From positions 4,602,501-4,666,500 of the forward strand of contig NZ_CP081869.1 of the NCBI RefSeq assembly GCF_019797865.1: DNA of 64,000 nt, in the 5' to 3' direction. Within the stretch, counting starts at the first letter, position 1; the number at the start of each line of letters is the position of its first letter. The stretch comes from Chenggangzhangella methanolivorans (GTDB lineage: Bacteria > Pseudomonadota > Alphaproteobacteria > Rhizobiales > Methylopilaceae). A program made the translations under genes and the position numbers. This document shows positions 15,516 through 25,308 of the stretch, piece by piece. A model generated the notes under the pieces. The model ran no database searches. It saw only the letters and a list, made by a program, of their open reading frames with translations, and had not been told where the DNA came from.

Positions 15516-15995
15516 ATGAGCGGGTCAGTAGTAGATCGGGACATCTTCGGCAATCCGATCGAGCAGGCTGGCGAGCGCCGCGGTCGTCCGAAGCACAAGC
15601 CGACCGAGCAGAGTCGGATGGTTGTCCAAGTCATGTCGGCCGTGAACAAGCGGAACGGGGAGATCGCTGAGGCGATCGGAATTTCAGAGCCGACGCTGCG
15701 AAAGGCCTACAAGTCTGAGCTCCACAATGGCCGGGCTCAGATCCGTGCGGAGGTTCTGTTCCGAATGATGGAACAGGTGCGCGCGGGCAACGTCTCGGCG
15801 ATGAACCTGATCCTCCGCCAGTTCGACCAGGCGGACGTGACCGAGGCCGCGCGGTACTTCGACGGCGCGGAACCGCCGCAGCCGCGGCAGACGCAGATCG
15901 GCAAGAAGGAGGCCGCCGCCGAGGCGGCGACCACTGCCGGCGTCGGAACGGACTGGGGCGACGACCTTCATCCTGGCGGATTGAAGCTCAACTGA
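15516..15995 (+). CDS. terminase small subunit
   Basis: 159 aa. It has an HTH-like segment (NGEIAEAIGISEPTLRKAY, residues ~50-68) and an oligomerisation helix (RAEVLFRMMEQVRAGNVSAM). The layout is typical of DNA-recognising small terminases, and it sits directly upstream of the large subunit. The C-terminal tail is acidic and Ala-rich. It would bind packaging DNA and hand it to TerL. Confidence 0.8.
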   Translation: MSGSVVDRDIFGNPIEQAGERRGRPKHKPTEQSRMVVQVMSAVNKRNGEIAEAIGISEPTLRKAYKSELHNGRAQIRAEVLFRMMEQVRAGNVSAMNLILRQFDQADVTEAARYFDGAEPPQPRQTQIGKKEAAAEAATTAGVGTDWGDDLHPGGLKLN

Positions 15996-15996
15996 C

Positions 15997-17684
15997 ATGA
16001 CGGCAACGGCTTGGGACACGTCTTGCCCTGATTGGGAAAGGCGGATCCGCGAGCGCGACTCTCTCGTTCCTTCGCTTCCGTTGATCGTCTCGGAAGCGGA
16101 CCGGGCGCTGCGCATCTTCTGTCGACTGCGGGTGCCCGACGTCGAGGGCACGCCGACCTACGGCGAACTCTGCGACGCTTGGGTGTTGGACATCGTTCGA
16201 GCCGTGTTCGGCTCATACGACCCCAGCATCCGTCGGCGGATGATCCGCGAGTTCTTCCTGCTGATCCCGAAGAAGAACGGGAAGAGCTCGATCGCCGCCG
16301 CCTTGATGGTGACCGCCGCCATCATGAACCGGCGGCCGGAAGCCGAACTGCTGCTGATCGCGCCGACCAAGAAGATCGCCGACATCGCCTACAAACAGGC
16401 GGCGGGGATCATCCGGCTCGATACCGAACTGCGAAAGCTGTTCCATCCTCAGACGCATCAACGGACGATCACGCACCGGGTCACCGGCGCCGCGCTCATT
16501 ATCAAGGCCGCGGACACCGACGTCATCACGGGATCGAAGGCGACGTTCATCCTCGTCGACGAGACGCACGTCTTCGCCAAGAAGCCGAAGGCCGCTGATG
16601 TCTTCGTGGAGATCCGTGGCGCGCTGGCGGCGCGCTCGGAAGGGTTCATGATCCAGATCACGACCCAGTCGAAGGAGCCGCCCGCCGGCGTGTTCAAGTC
16701 GGAGCTTGCCAACGCTCGGGACGTGCGCGACGGCAAGTTGAAGCTGCCGCTCCTTCCAATCCTCTATGAGCTTCCTCGAGATCTCACGGTCGAGAACGGT
16801 TGGAAGGATCCAGCGACCTGGTCGATGGTCAACCCGAACCTCGGGCGCTCGGTCGACGAAGCCTTTCTTACAGACGAACTGACGAAAGCCGAACGCGAAG
16901 GCGCTTCAGCGCTCGCTTTGCTCGCCTCGCAGCATTTTAACGTTGAGATCGGGCTCGGGCTTCGCACCGACGGCTGGGTCGGAGCAGAGTTCTGGCTAAA
17001 GCGCGCAGACCCTTCGATCACGCTTGAAACTCTGCTCGAACGCTGTGAGGTGGCGACGGTCGGAATTGACGGCGGAGGCCGCGACGACCTTTACGGCATC
17101 TGCGTTCTCGGGCGCGAGCGTGAAACAAAGAACTGGCTGGCCTGGTCGTTCGCCACCTGTCACGAGATCGTCCTTGAGCGCCGCAAGTCGATCGCTTCGA
17201 CGCTTCGTGATTTTGAGAGCGCCAAGGAACTATTGATCCTTAGCGACGAGGTCGACGACGTTCCCTTCGCGGTGGAGATCATTCAGCGCGTGAAAGACGC
17301 CGGGATCCTCGCCCAGGTCGGCGTCGATCCGGCAGGTATTGGCGAGCTCGTCGATGCGCTTGCTGAAATTGAGGTCACGCAGGAGAACAAGCTTCTCGGC
17401 GGCATTCGTCAGGGTGCGGACATGATGAACGCCATCAAGACCGCTGAGCGAAAGCTTGCGAGCGGAAAGCTACTTCACTGTGGTTCTGGACTGTTCCGAT
17501 GGTGCGTCGAGAACGTGAAGATTGAGCCGTTGGCGACCATGATCCGCGCCACGAAAGTGAACGCTGGCGACGCCAAGATCGACGTCGCCATGGCTTTGTT
17601 CGATGCCGTCCGCCCATGTCGCTCAACCCAGAGCCGATCAAGATCGGGTCCGTCTACGAGCGTCGTGGCCTCAGGATGCTTTGA
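15997..17684 (+). CDS. terL: terminase large subunit, frameshift near the 3' end
   Basis: About 563 aa. ATPase domain: Walker A LIPKKNGKSS (residues ~88-97) and Walker B ATFILVDETHV (~184-194). Nuclease-domain acidic residues follow (VGIDGGGRDDLYG, LSDEVDD). The frame as read runs on into the portal gene, a false 984-aa fusion. At the CCC run 17613-17615 one extra C gives AVRPMSLNPEPIKIG...RGLRML and a stop at 17682-17684. It cuts concatemers and drives DNA into proheads. Confidence 0.92.
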
Positions 17685-17694
17685 GGCCGACCGC

Positions 17695-18951
17695 GTGGGC
17701 ATTTTGGACGTCTTCCTTGGCCGAGCTTCAGCGCCGGCCAGCCGGCCCCGCCGTGCCGGCCCGCGCGCGGATGCAGGCCAGTTCATATCGCTCGACGACG
17801 AGCGCCTTCGGGAGTTCTTGAGCCTCGGGACGATGACGCCATCGGGCGTCTCGGTCACGACTGAAAAGGCGATGAAAGTACCCGCGGTCTTCCGGTCGGT
17901 CAGCCTGATCGCCTACTCGGTCGGCATGCTCCCTCTGCACCTGATGGAGGAGAGCACAAAGAAGAAGGCGAAAGCGCACCCGCTGTTCAAGCTGCTGCAC
18001 CGGGAGCCGAACAATTACCAGTCGGCCTTCGATTTCCGCACGCTGCTGCAGCGCTGGGCGCTCACCGAAGGCAACGGCTACGCGATCGTGGTCCGATCGC
18101 CGACGGACAAGCGCAAGATCCTGCGGCTGATCCCGGTCAACCCGAAGCACATGAAGCCGGTCCAGCAGAAGGACTGGTCGGTCATCTATCGACACACGCC
18201 GAGCGATCGCGGCGCCCGCGATTACGATGCCTCGGAGATCCTGCACATCCGCGGGATGACCGATGACGGCATCAACGGCGTCTCGCTCGTCAAGCAGGCC
18301 GCGGATGCGATCGCGCTCGCGATTTCGGCGGATCTTGCCGTAGGCCGGCTTTTCAAGAACGGCTCGTTCTCGAACATCTATCTCGCGGCTCCAGAGGGGC
18401 TGAGCGACGAGGCGTTCGATCGACTTCGGTCGGACTGGGACAGCTACTACTCGGGCGCGGACAACGCGGGCCGGTCGCCGATCTTCGAGGAAGGCGTCGA
18501 GCCGAAGTCCATGGCGCCGAGCGCCAAGGACGCGCAGTCGAACGAGACCCGCGGCCGCCAGGTTGAAGAAATCGCCCGAATCTTCGGGACGCCCCGGCCG
18601 CTTCTGATGATGGACGACACGTCCTGGGGCTCGGGCATCGACGTGCTCGGCCAGTTCTTCGTCCGCTACGGCCTCAATCCATGGTTCGAGGCCTGGCAGC
18701 AGGCGATCAGCCGGACGCTTCTCGTCGACGAGGACAAGGATCTGTTCTCGCCGAAGTTCAATCCGGGCGGACTGCTGCGCGGGTCAATGCAGCAGCAGGG
18801 TGAGTTCTTCGCGAAAGCGCTCGGCGCCGGCGGGCATCAGCCGTGGATGCACTGGGACGAGGTGCGCGACGTCTTCGATCTTCCGGTCCGCGAGCGGCCG
18901 GAGAACGCAATGATGGGCCACAACGGCGGCCCGCCCCTGAACGACAACTGA
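17695..18951 (+). CDS. HK97-type portal protein
   Basis: 418 aa from GTG 17695 (VGILDVFLGRAS, the usual M-G-x-L-D-x-F-x-R portal start). Diagnostic region KVPAVFRSVSLIAYSVGMLP (~residues 62-81), then HRPEPN-like LLHREPNNYQSAF and the C-terminal FGTPRPLLMMDDTSWG. Forms the dodecameric DNA channel at the capsid vertex. The adjoining protease and capsid genes give the standard HK97 order. Confidence 0.93.
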   Translation: MGILDVFLGRASAPASRPRRAGPRADAGQFISLDDERLREFLSLGTMTPSGVSVTTEKAMKVPAVFRSVSLIAYSVGMLPLHLMEESTKKKAKAHPLFKLLHREPNNYQSAFDFRTLLQRWALTEGNGYAIVVRSPTDKRKILRLIPVNPKHMKPVQQKDWSVIYRHTPSDRGARDYDASEILHIRGMTDDGINGVSLVKQAADAIALAISADLAVGRLFKNGSFSNIYLAAPEGLSDEAFDRLRSDWDSYYSGADNAGRSPIFEEGVEPKSMAPSAKDAQSNETRGRQVEEIARIFGTPRPLLMMDDTSWGSGIDVLGQFFVRYGLNPWFEAWQQAISRTLLVDEDKDLFSPKFNPGGLLRGSMQQQGEFFAKALGAGGHQPWMHWDEVRDVFDLPVRERPENAMMGHNGGPPLNDN

Positions 18952-18961
18952 GGAGGCCGGA

Positions 18962-19987
18962 ATGGCTGACGACCGCGACCGGGAAGCCCCGGCCGAGGCG
19001 GACCGCACGCGGCCGCCTGCGATCAATCCAGAAGCTCAGGACTCGAAGCCCGAGGCGGTTGAACGCGGTGACGCGGCGCGCAAGCCCGGCGAAGCGAAGC
19101 GTCCGCGCGGCGTGGTGGGCAAGATCATGGCGCGAGAACGCCCTGGCGCGCTGCCTGAGCCTGCCAGGCGCGACGTCGCCGCTTTGACGCCTCAGCCCGT
19201 GCTCGACAAATGGACCGTCGAGGCGGCGGGCGTCCGGGCAGTCGAAGCCGACGACAACGTCATCACCATGTTCGACGTGATCGGCGAGGACTTTTGGGGC
19301 GGCGGCGGCATCACCGCCAAGCGTGTAACCGCGCAGCTCCGCGCCATCGGCGACCGTCCGGTCGAGGTCCAGATCAATTCGCCCGGCGGCGACATGTTCG
19401 AGGGGATTGCGATCTACAACGTGCTGCGCGAGCACCCGCAGCAGATCACCGTAAAGGTCATGGGGATGGCGGCTTCGGCCGCCTCAATCATCGCTATGGC
19501 GGCCGACAGGCTCGAGATCGGCGCCGCATCGTTCCTGATGATCCACAACTGCTGGGTCGTCGCGATCGGCAACCGGCACGACATGGCCGAGACAGCCGCG
19601 TTCCTCGAACCCTTCGACAAGGCGATGGCCGACGTCTACGTGGCCCGTTCCGGGTCGGACGCGGCTGTGGTCGCGAAGTGGATGGACGACGAAACGTACA
19701 TGTCTGGTTCGGTCGCGATCGAGCGAGGTTTCGCCGACGCGCTGTTGCCGGCCGACAAGCTGACGAAGGACGACGACGCCAAGGAGAAGGCGAAGCAGAC
19801 CAACGATCTGCGCGCCATGGAGCTCCAGCTCGTCTCCGCGGGGCTTACGCGCTCTGACGCGCGAGACCGCATCAACCGCATCAAGGGCACGCCAGGCGCT
19901 GCCCCTGAAGACGACACGCCAGGCGCTGTCGACGACCTCAGCCTGATCGGCGCTCTCGCCGGTCTTCGAGACATCCTGAAGTCCTGA
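18962..19987 (+). CDS. ClpP-type prohead protease
   Basis: 341 aa. After an 85-residue charged, Pro-rich N terminus comes an S14 (ClpP) fold: VQINSPGGDMFEGIAIYN, then GMAASAASIIAMA with the nucleophilic Ser, then FLMIHNCW with the catalytic His. In HK97-like phages the ClpP-type enzyme processes the capsid scaffold domain. The gene lies between portal and capsid as expected. Confidence 0.9.
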   Translation: MADDRDREAPAEADRTRPPAINPEAQDSKPEAVERGDAARKPGEAKRPRGVVGKIMARERPGALPEPARRDVAALTPQPVLDKWTVEAAGVRAVEADDNVITMFDVIGEDFWGGGGITAKRVTAQLRAIGDRPVEVQINSPGGDMFEGIAIYNVLREHPQQITVKVMGMAASAASIIAMAADRLEIGAASFLMIHNCWVVAIGNRHDMAETAAFLEPFDKAMADVYVARSGSDAAVVAKWMDDETYMSGSVAIERGFADALLPADKLTKDDDAKEKAKQTNDLRAMELQLVSAGLTRSDARDRINRIKGTPGAAPEDDTPGAVDDLSLIGALAGLRDILKS

Positions 19988-19999
19988 AGGGACACCCCC

Positions 20000-20293
20000 A
20001 TGCGAACCTCCTGGCTCGCGGCGCTCGGCGTCGCGATCGCGGTCGCGTGTGTCGTCGCGCTCTCGCCTGACGCTCACGCCGCCGTCCACACCGCGTCGCC
20101 GTACATGGCGATGCTGGCCCTGCCGGCCTCCGCCGGCCTCCAGATGCCGCGCGCTATCGCCGGCGGCCTCGTGCGCGCCGACGCCTCGGGCGCTCTCGCC
20201 CGCGCGGCGAGGATGCACGCGGCGTCGCCTCTGCTCCTGTCTTCGGTCGCCGCGGCGCCTCGTGCTCTGGCGCACGCCATCGTTCGGGCGGAC
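20000..20293 (+). CDS. 98-codon signal-peptide-like segment fused in frame to the capsid gene
   Basis: The capsid frame is open upstream to ATG 20000 and encodes a Sec-like leader (TSWLAALGVAIAVACVVAL, then SPDAHA|AVH) and an Ala/Leu-rich tract. A capsid protein has no reason to carry a Sec signal, and a good capsid start exists at 20294. Either a small exported protein precedes the capsid gene and its stop has been lost to an indel, or the capsid really has this extension. Unresolved. Confidence 0.35.
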
Positions 20294-21469
20294 ATGTCCG
20301 ATCCGAAGAAGGTGATCGCCGAGCTGCAGGTCGCCTTCGAGGAGTTCAAGTCGGAGCACGACAAGAGCCTGAAGGCGAAGGTCGACGACGTCGTGATCAA
20401 CGAGAAGGTCGACCGCATCAACGCGGTGATCTCCGACCTTCAGAAGGCGTGCGACGACCTCGCGCTGAAGATCGCGGCCGAAAAGGCGGGGCCGGGTTCG
20501 ATCATCGGCGATCTGCCGCCCACCTCTCCCGAGGCGGTCTCCGCCTTCAAGGCGCACATGCGCAAGGGCGAGGTCAGCGCCGCGCTCACCAAGAGCTCGG
20601 ACGCCGAGGGCGGCTACCTCGCTCCGATCGAGTGGGACCGCACGATCACGAGCAAGCTCAAGCGGATCTCCAAGATCCGCGAGTTCGCGCGTGTCGTGTC
20701 CATCACCGGAGCCGGCTTCAAGAAGTATTTCAACGACCGAGCCGTCGGTTCCGGCTGGGTCGGCGAAACCGCTTCGCGTCCCGCCACCACCACGCCGCAG
20801 CTCGGCGCGCTGGAATTCACTCCGGGCGAGCTCTACGCGAACCCCGCAATCTCGATGCAGCTGCTGCAGGACGCGGCGATCGACCTCGAGCAGTGGCTCT
20901 CCGACGAGGTCGAGGTCGAGTTCGCCCGTCAGGAGGGCATCGCCTTCCTGTCCGGCGACGGCATCAACAAGCCGCACGGGATCCTGACCTATGTGACCGG
21001 CGCCGCGAATGCCGCCCGTCACCCCTGGGGCGCGATCGAGGTCACCAACTCGGGTCAGGCGGCCGCTCTCACCGGCGACGGCTTCATCGACCTGATGTAC
21101 TCGCTGCCGTCGGAGTTCGCCGCGGACGCCAAGCTCTACATCAACCGTCTCTCGGTCGGCGCGACGCGCAAACTCAAGGACGGGCAGGGCAACTACCTCT
21201 GGCAGCCGTCCTATGTCGCTGGCGAGCCGTCGACGCTGAACGGAGCGCCGATCGTCGAGGTCCCCGGCATGCCGGGCGTGGCGGCGAACAACATCGTCGC
21301 CCTCTACGGCGACATGGCCCAGACCTACCTGGTGATCGACCGTATCGGCATCTTCGTGCTGCGCGACCCGTTCACCAACAAGCCCTTCGTCCACTTCTAC
21401 ACGACGAAGCGCGTCGGCGGCGGCGTGTTCAACCCCGAGCCCATGCGGGCGCTGAAGGTCGCGGCCTGA
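20294..21469 (+). CDS. HK97-family major capsid protein
   Basis: 391 aa from ATG 20294 (MSDPKKVIAELQVAFEEFKS). The first ~95 residues are a charged coiled coil, the delta/scaffold domain to be removed by the protease. The mature part begins near EGGYLAPIEWDRTIT, continues with GWVGETASRPATTTPQLG and ends FNPEPMRALKVAA, typical of the HK97 fold. The upstream in-frame extension is listed separately. Confidence 0.9.
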   Translation: MSDPKKVIAELQVAFEEFKSEHDKSLKAKVDDVVINEKVDRINAVISDLQKACDDLALKIAAEKAGPGSIIGDLPPTSPEAVSAFKAHMRKGEVSAALTKSSDAEGGYLAPIEWDRTITSKLKRISKIREFARVVSITGAGFKKYFNDRAVGSGWVGETASRPATTTPQLGALEFTPGELYANPAISMQLLQDAAIDLEQWLSDEVEVEFARQEGIAFLSGDGINKPHGILTYVTGAANAARHPWGAIEVTNSGQAAALTGDGFIDLMYSLPSEFAADAKLYINRLSVGATRKLKDGQGNYLWQPSYVAGEPSTLNGAPIVEVPGMPGVAANNIVALYGDMAQTYLVIDRIGIFVLRDPFTNKPFVHFYTTKRVGGGVFNPEPMRALKVAA

Positions 21470-21549
21470 ACTAGCGGCCAGCCAACAGACGAGACAACCG
21501 CGGCGGACCCTTGGGCCCGCCGCCAGCCCCTCACGCCATGGAGGCCGAG

Positions 21550-21843
21550 ATGGCCCAGACGAAAATCTCGACGGCGAAGCCGGGCGAGAAGGACGACGCC
21601 GGCAAGGCGCCGGCGAACATCCCCGCCGCAACCGACTTCTCGACCTCGGGCGCGCCGCGACAGGTTACCGACTTCGACCCGTCGCACCCGGCCGTGGACG
21701 ACAACCCGCGGAAGGACACCACGCTCGACCAGAACCGGATCGACTTCAACGACCCGACGCTGAGCGAGAGCGAGGCCGTCGCGAAGGCGATGGCGGAGCA
21801 GGGGTCGGGCGACATCGCCAAGATCCCGGACGCCGACAAGTAA
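21550..21843 (+). CDS. small hydrophilic head-module protein
   Basis: 97 aa from ATG 21550, selected because GGAGG lies 5 nt upstream. The sequence is Asp/Pro/Lys-rich and probably disordered (DFDPSHPAVDDNPRKDTTLD). It is located between capsid and head-tail connector; comparable phages carry short head-decoration or unknown proteins here. Not identified. Confidence 0.55.
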   Translation: MAQTKISTAKPGEKDDAGKAPANIPAATDFSTSGAPRQVTDFDPSHPAVDDNPRKDTTLDQNRIDFNDPTLSESEAVAKAMAEQGSGDIAKIPDADK

Positions 21844-21852
21844 GGCAGACCC

Positions 21853-22479
21853 ATGCTGACCGTCGTCACTCCCGCGGCCTTGCGAAGGCTGACGACGGTC
21901 GAGCACGTTCGCAACGACCTCGGCCTGACCGAGGGCGACGCCGACGACACAAAGGTCGAGCGCCTGATCGACCAGGCGACCGCAGTGGCTGAACGGTTCT
22001 GCCGCCGAGCCTTCGCGATTGAGACGGTGCGCGAGACGATCCGTGGCTGCGCAATCGATCACGTGATGCGGCTCGAGCGCGCTCCCGCCTTCGCCGTCCG
22101 GTCGGTCGCGCTGAACGGCGGAACCGTCGACGCTCTGGAGTACGAGCTCGACGGCGTTTCGCTTTATCGGCTGAGCGCCAGCGGCTCACGCTTCGCGTGG
22201 CGCGGCTCGATGTTGGTCGTCGAATACGACGCCGGCTTCGTGCTCCCCGGCGATGAGCCGGTCGCGGGAGCACAGGACTTGCCAGCGGACGTCGAGCTCG
22301 CGGCCATCCGCCTGGTCGGCGCGATCTTCTCGGCTTCAAGCCGCGACCAGCTGATCAAGAGCGAGGACGTCGACGGCGTGAGCTCGGTCTCCTACTGGGT
22401 TCCCGGGACGAAAAGCTCTCTCGCGTCGCCGGAAGCCGAGGCCCTGCTGAAGCCCTATAGGACCGTGAGGATCCGATGA
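21853..22479 (+). CDS. head-tail connector (gp6-like)
   Basis: 208 aa. The N-terminal VEHVRNDLGLTEGDADDTKV followed by LIDQATAVAERFCRRAF matches the phage gp6-like head-tail connector helical pattern (HK97 gp6/phiE125 gp8 type), with a beta-rich middle. It would form the ring below the portal. The end overlaps the next gene. Confidence 0.8.
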   Translation: MLTVVTPAALRRLTTVEHVRNDLGLTEGDADDTKVERLIDQATAVAERFCRRAFAIETVRETIRGCAIDHVMRLERAPAFAVRSVALNGGTVDALEYELDGVSLYRLSASGSRFAWRGSMLVVEYDAGFVLPGDEPVAGAQDLPADVELAAIRLVGAIFSASSRDQLIKSEDVDGVSSVSYWVPGTKSSLASPEAEALLKPYRTVRIR

Positions 22480-22853
22480 AGCCGGCCGCCGCGCGTGCAG
22501 CTTACCGCCGGCAGCTGAAGGCCCACGGCGAAATCGTCTCACTGCGCCGCGAAGTGCCCGGAGGCCTGAAAGTGGCTGAGGGCCTTCGCGCCCGCGTGAT
22601 GGGCTTCGACGCCGAGGAGATCGCCAGCGGCCTCAACCAGGGCGGCCGCAAGATCATCTTGCTCGCCGAAGACGTCGAGGCCGCGGTCGCGGCGGGAAAC
22701 TGGCCGGCTCCAGCCGCGGGCGCAGTGGCCGTGCTGAGGAACGACAGGATCGTTGTCCGTGGTCGCGCTTGGGTCGTGCAGACCGCCGACGACAGCACGC
22801 GGCGGGTCGCCGGCGTCCTGATCGCCTACGAGGTCGCGGCGACCGGCCTCTAG
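22476..22853 (+). CDS. head closure / head-tail joining protein
   Basis: 125 aa, ATG overlapping the connector stop. A small beta-rich protein with RRKIILLAEDVEAAV-like strands (GGRKIILLAEDVEAAVAAG) and DRIVVRGRAWVVQTAD. Length and position fit SPP1 gp16-type head-closure proteins. Assigned mainly by synteny. Confidence 0.65.
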   Translation: MKPAAARAAYRRQLKAHGEIVSLRREVPGGLKVAEGLRARVMGFDAEEIASGLNQGGRKIILLAEDVEAAVAAGNWPAPAAGAVAVLRNDRIVVRGRAWVVQTADDSTRRVAGVLIAYEVAATGL

Positions 22854-22886
22854 TCCGCCTTCCACCTGAGAAGCAGGGGTTCAGCG

Positions 22887-23376
22887 ATGATCAATCTTGA
22901 TCGTCCTGTCGGCGATCGCGCTCACGTCTGCAGCGACGGCGCAGTCATACACGCCGTGGAAGCAGCCCGACGGATCGAACATGTCGGGCTCTGTCCTCAA
23001 CTGCGCGATGGGGGCAGGCCGCCTCGCAACTCCTTGTGGCACTCCGTCCGCGCCGATCACCAGCGCCCCGGCCGTGCCGACGTGGATCGCAGCCTCGACG
23101 AATACTGTGAGCTCGGCAAACACCTACCAGCAGCTCTTCGCCGCCGGCCAGGCGCTTCGCGGCGGCTATATCGTCAACACGAGCGACCCGGGCGACGAGC
23201 CGATCTGGGTCGACATCACGGGCGCGACAGGCGCGACGCTCGGCAACGGCGCGATGCCGGTTTATCCGGCGGCGGCGGCCGGCACTGCGCCCGGCGCTTG
23301 GCGCATCCCGCCCACCACCTCGGCCGTGACGATCTACGGCCCTGCCGGCGCGACTTTCCGGGCGGTGCGCGGATGA
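22887..23376 (+). CDS. exported-looking structural protein, start frameshifted
   Basis: A good RBS (AGGGG, 7 nt) precedes ATG 22887, but that frame is poor. A +1-shifted frame from ~22897 gives a signal-peptide-like [19 protein letters not shown] and ~145 residues ending [12 protein letters not shown]. The likely explanation is an indel in the first ten bases. The mature part is Thr/Ala/Gly-rich. The end overlaps the collagen-like gene, so the two are probably made together. Confidence 0.5.
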
Positions 23377-24104
23377 TCCGCCGCGCTGTAGTCCTCGCCG
23401 CCCTTCTCGTCGCCGCGTCGGCGGCCGCGCAGGACGCCGGCCCGCCGTCAGCGCCCGCGACGCCCGGCGCCATGCAGCACGGCTCGCAGTGGGGCTACGG
23501 CGCGCTGCGCTGCGGCGCGAATGTCGAGTGCGCCGACGGCGTCATCAGCGTCGCGCCGCCCGGTGCTGGCCCCGCAGGCCCTCAAGGGCCGCGTGGTGAC
23601 GTTGGCCCCTCTGGTCCGACTGGTCCCGTGGGCCCAGCTGGTCCGCGCGGTGCCCAAGGCGTCGGCGAGACCGGGCCGGCCGGCCCGGCTGGCGTTTCAG
23701 GCCCCGTCGGACCCGTTGGTCCGCAGGGCGAGCGCGGACTGCTTGGTCCGGCTGGCGCAGTGGGCGCGAAAGGCGATGCAGGTTCGTCCGGACCGAAGGG
23801 TGACGTGGGCCCGGCAGGACCTGCGGGCGCTGCCGGCGCGCCGAAGCGCGTCGAGCGCTACACGGCGACCACGAACGCTGCCGGCGTCGCCGTCTTCAGC
23901 TGGACGGCTTGCGCGGCCCCTCCGGACGTTCAGGTCCTCGAGACGTGGTCGGGAGACGCGCAGATCGGCGGCTCGATCACGGCGCAGAGCCTCGGCGGCG
24001 CGACGGTGCTGGCCAAGGTCTCGCGCGGCACGCTCTTGCTGAGCGCCGGGCCGTTCCAGACGGCCGCCGCCGGCGTTGCCGTGACCGTGCGGGTCATCTG
24101 CTGA
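23373..24104 (+). CDS. collagen-like protein with signal peptide
   Basis: 243 aa. Signal peptide-like [20 protein letters not shown], then a ~40-residue linker containing two Cys. A collagen-like Gly-X-Y tract follows, broken in a few places, from about residue 60 to 155 ([20 protein letters not shown] is its start). The C-terminal ~85-residue beta-rich domain ([19 protein letters not shown]) could be the trimeric head. Phage collagen-like proteins are usually tail or capsid fibres; a Sec leader is unusual for a virion protein. ATGA-type overlaps join it to both neighbours. Confidence 0.8.
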   Translation: MIRRAVVLAALLVAASAAAQDAGPPSAPATPGAMQHGSQWGYGALRCGANVECADGVISVAPPGAGPAGPQGPRGDVGPSGPTGPVGPAGPRGAQGVGETGPAGPAGVSGPVGPVGPQGERGLLGPAGAVGAKGDAGSSGPKGDVGPAGPAGAAGAPKRVERYTATTNAAGVAVFSWTACAAPPDVQVLETWSGDAQIGGSITAQSLGGATVLAKVSRGTLLLSAGPFQTAAAGVAVTVRVIC

Positions 24105-24781
24105 TGAGCCTGCGCAGCCGCCTCGATCCGATCGACCGGGACATCGACGCGATCCTCGCCGAAGATCTGTCGCCGCAGGCGCGATCGTCAGCGCTCGCCG
24201 ACGTCGCCCGGGGCGAGCTTCGAGCCGCGCAGGACGTCAACGCCCGCGCCATGGGCGGCCGCACGCCGCCGCACGACACCTTTGTGGACGGCCGCCGCGG
24301 CGCGATCGAGGACAGCGTCTCGCCGCAGGGCGTCATCGCCTACGAGTTCACGCTCCTCGAGGAGCTGTTCGCTTGGATCGCCGATCAGCTCGTCACGCAT
24401 GCCCCGGTGCTCACCGGCAAGTTCTCGCGGTCCTTCGCCTTCTTCGCCGATGGCGTCGAGGTGTCCGAAGGCGCGCCTGCGCCCCAGGCTTCGGAATACG
24501 TCTTTCTGAACCTGCAGCCCTACGCCCGGAAGATCGAGCGCGGGCTGTCCTCGCAGGCCCCCGACGGCGTCTTCGAGGTGCTTGCCGCGATGGCGGCGGC
24601 CCGCTTCGGCAACGTCGCGCGCATCCGCTTCGGCTTCCGCTCCGTCCCGGCTGGCGCGGTCGGCGAATGGGCGGCGCGCACGAACCTTCAGTCGAGGGCG
24701 TCGTCTCGTAACCGGCCCGGCGCTCAGCGCACGGACTGGCTGACGCGCCAGCCCGCGATCGTCATCACCACGGGGCGATAA
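24104..24781 (+). CDS. HK97 gp10-like tail/neck protein
   Basis: 225 aa; its ATG shares one base with the collagen-like stop. Contains HAPVLTGKFSRSFAFFADG, the VxTGxLRxS-like motif of gp10/neck proteins, and YVFLNLQPYARKIERG (the YA..xExG motif). Such proteins join head and tail. An N-terminal ~90-residue helical extension is present before the conserved core. Confidence 0.7.
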   Translation: MSLRSRLDPIDRDIDAILAEDLSPQARSSALADVARGELRAAQDVNARAMGGRTPPHDTFVDGRRGAIEDSVSPQGVIAYEFTLLEELFAWIADQLVTHAPVLTGKFSRSFAFFADGVEVSEGAPAPQASEYVFLNLQPYARKIERGLSSQAPDGVFEVLAAMAAARFGNVARIRFGFRSVPAGAVGEWAARTNLQSRASSRNRPGAQRTDWLTRQPAIVITTGR

Positions 24782-24793
24782 GGGGCCCGGACC

Positions 24794-25156
24794 TTAGCTC
24801 ACCTTCGCCTTACGAGCCGGCGCAGCGGCGCCGCAGTTCTTCTTCATCCCGGCCTTGCGGACCGCCTCCTGCTCACCCTTAAGACGGGCGATCTCGGGGG
24901 CGATGTTGTCGCCGGACATCGACGAAACCGGCAGGCCGATGAGGATCACGCCGACTGTATCGTTGGCGCGGGCCTTCTCCTGCTGAGCCGACGCATGCGC
25001 CAGCGCGGTGCTCAGGCGCGAGCCTTCTTCGCCCAGCTGGACGCATGTGTAGCTCTGATAGCCGACCTCGCTGACATAGGCCGGGGCGATGCTTTCGGGG
25101 GACTTGGCGCAGGCGGCGAGGCTGACGCAGGCCAGGGCGACGAGGACGAGACGCAT
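24794..25156 (-). CDS. small lipoprotein, leftward moron in the tail module
   Basis: 120 aa from ATG 25156. Lipobox LAAC (VALACVSLAACAKSPE), then VGYQSYTCVQLGEEGSRLST and a helical region, ending MKKNCGAAAPARKAKVS. Short lipoproteins with a Y-x-S-Y-T-C motif recur in Rhizobiales genomes and prophages. It is the only leftward gene between neck and tail-terminator genes, as expected for an independently expressed lysogeny gene; prophage lipoproteins often block superinfection, but here that is inference. Confidence 0.7.
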   Translation of the reverse strand: MRLVLVALACVSLAACAKSPESIAPAYVSEVGYQSYTCVQLGEEGSRLSTALAHASAQQEKARANDTVGVILIGLPVSSMSGDNIAPEIARLKGEQEAVRKAGMKKNCGAAAPARKAKVS

Positions 25157-25308
25157 AATTTCATGATCCGCTGGAGTCGAACTCAGGCGGATGTCGCACA
25201 ACGCAAGATCGTCTCGCATCCGGGTTTCTACGTACCTCCTCGCATTCTGGAGAGGTATGGTTTCGGTGCCATGGCGGGTCGATCGATCGCTTCCCCCGGA
25301 GCTCGGAC

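Noticed and set aside
15997-18951. A single 984-aa terminase-portal fusion protein
   Set aside because: Both halves are normal full-length families. One missing C at 17613-17615 restores the terminase stop at 17684, and a portal start (VGILDVFLGR) follows at 17695.
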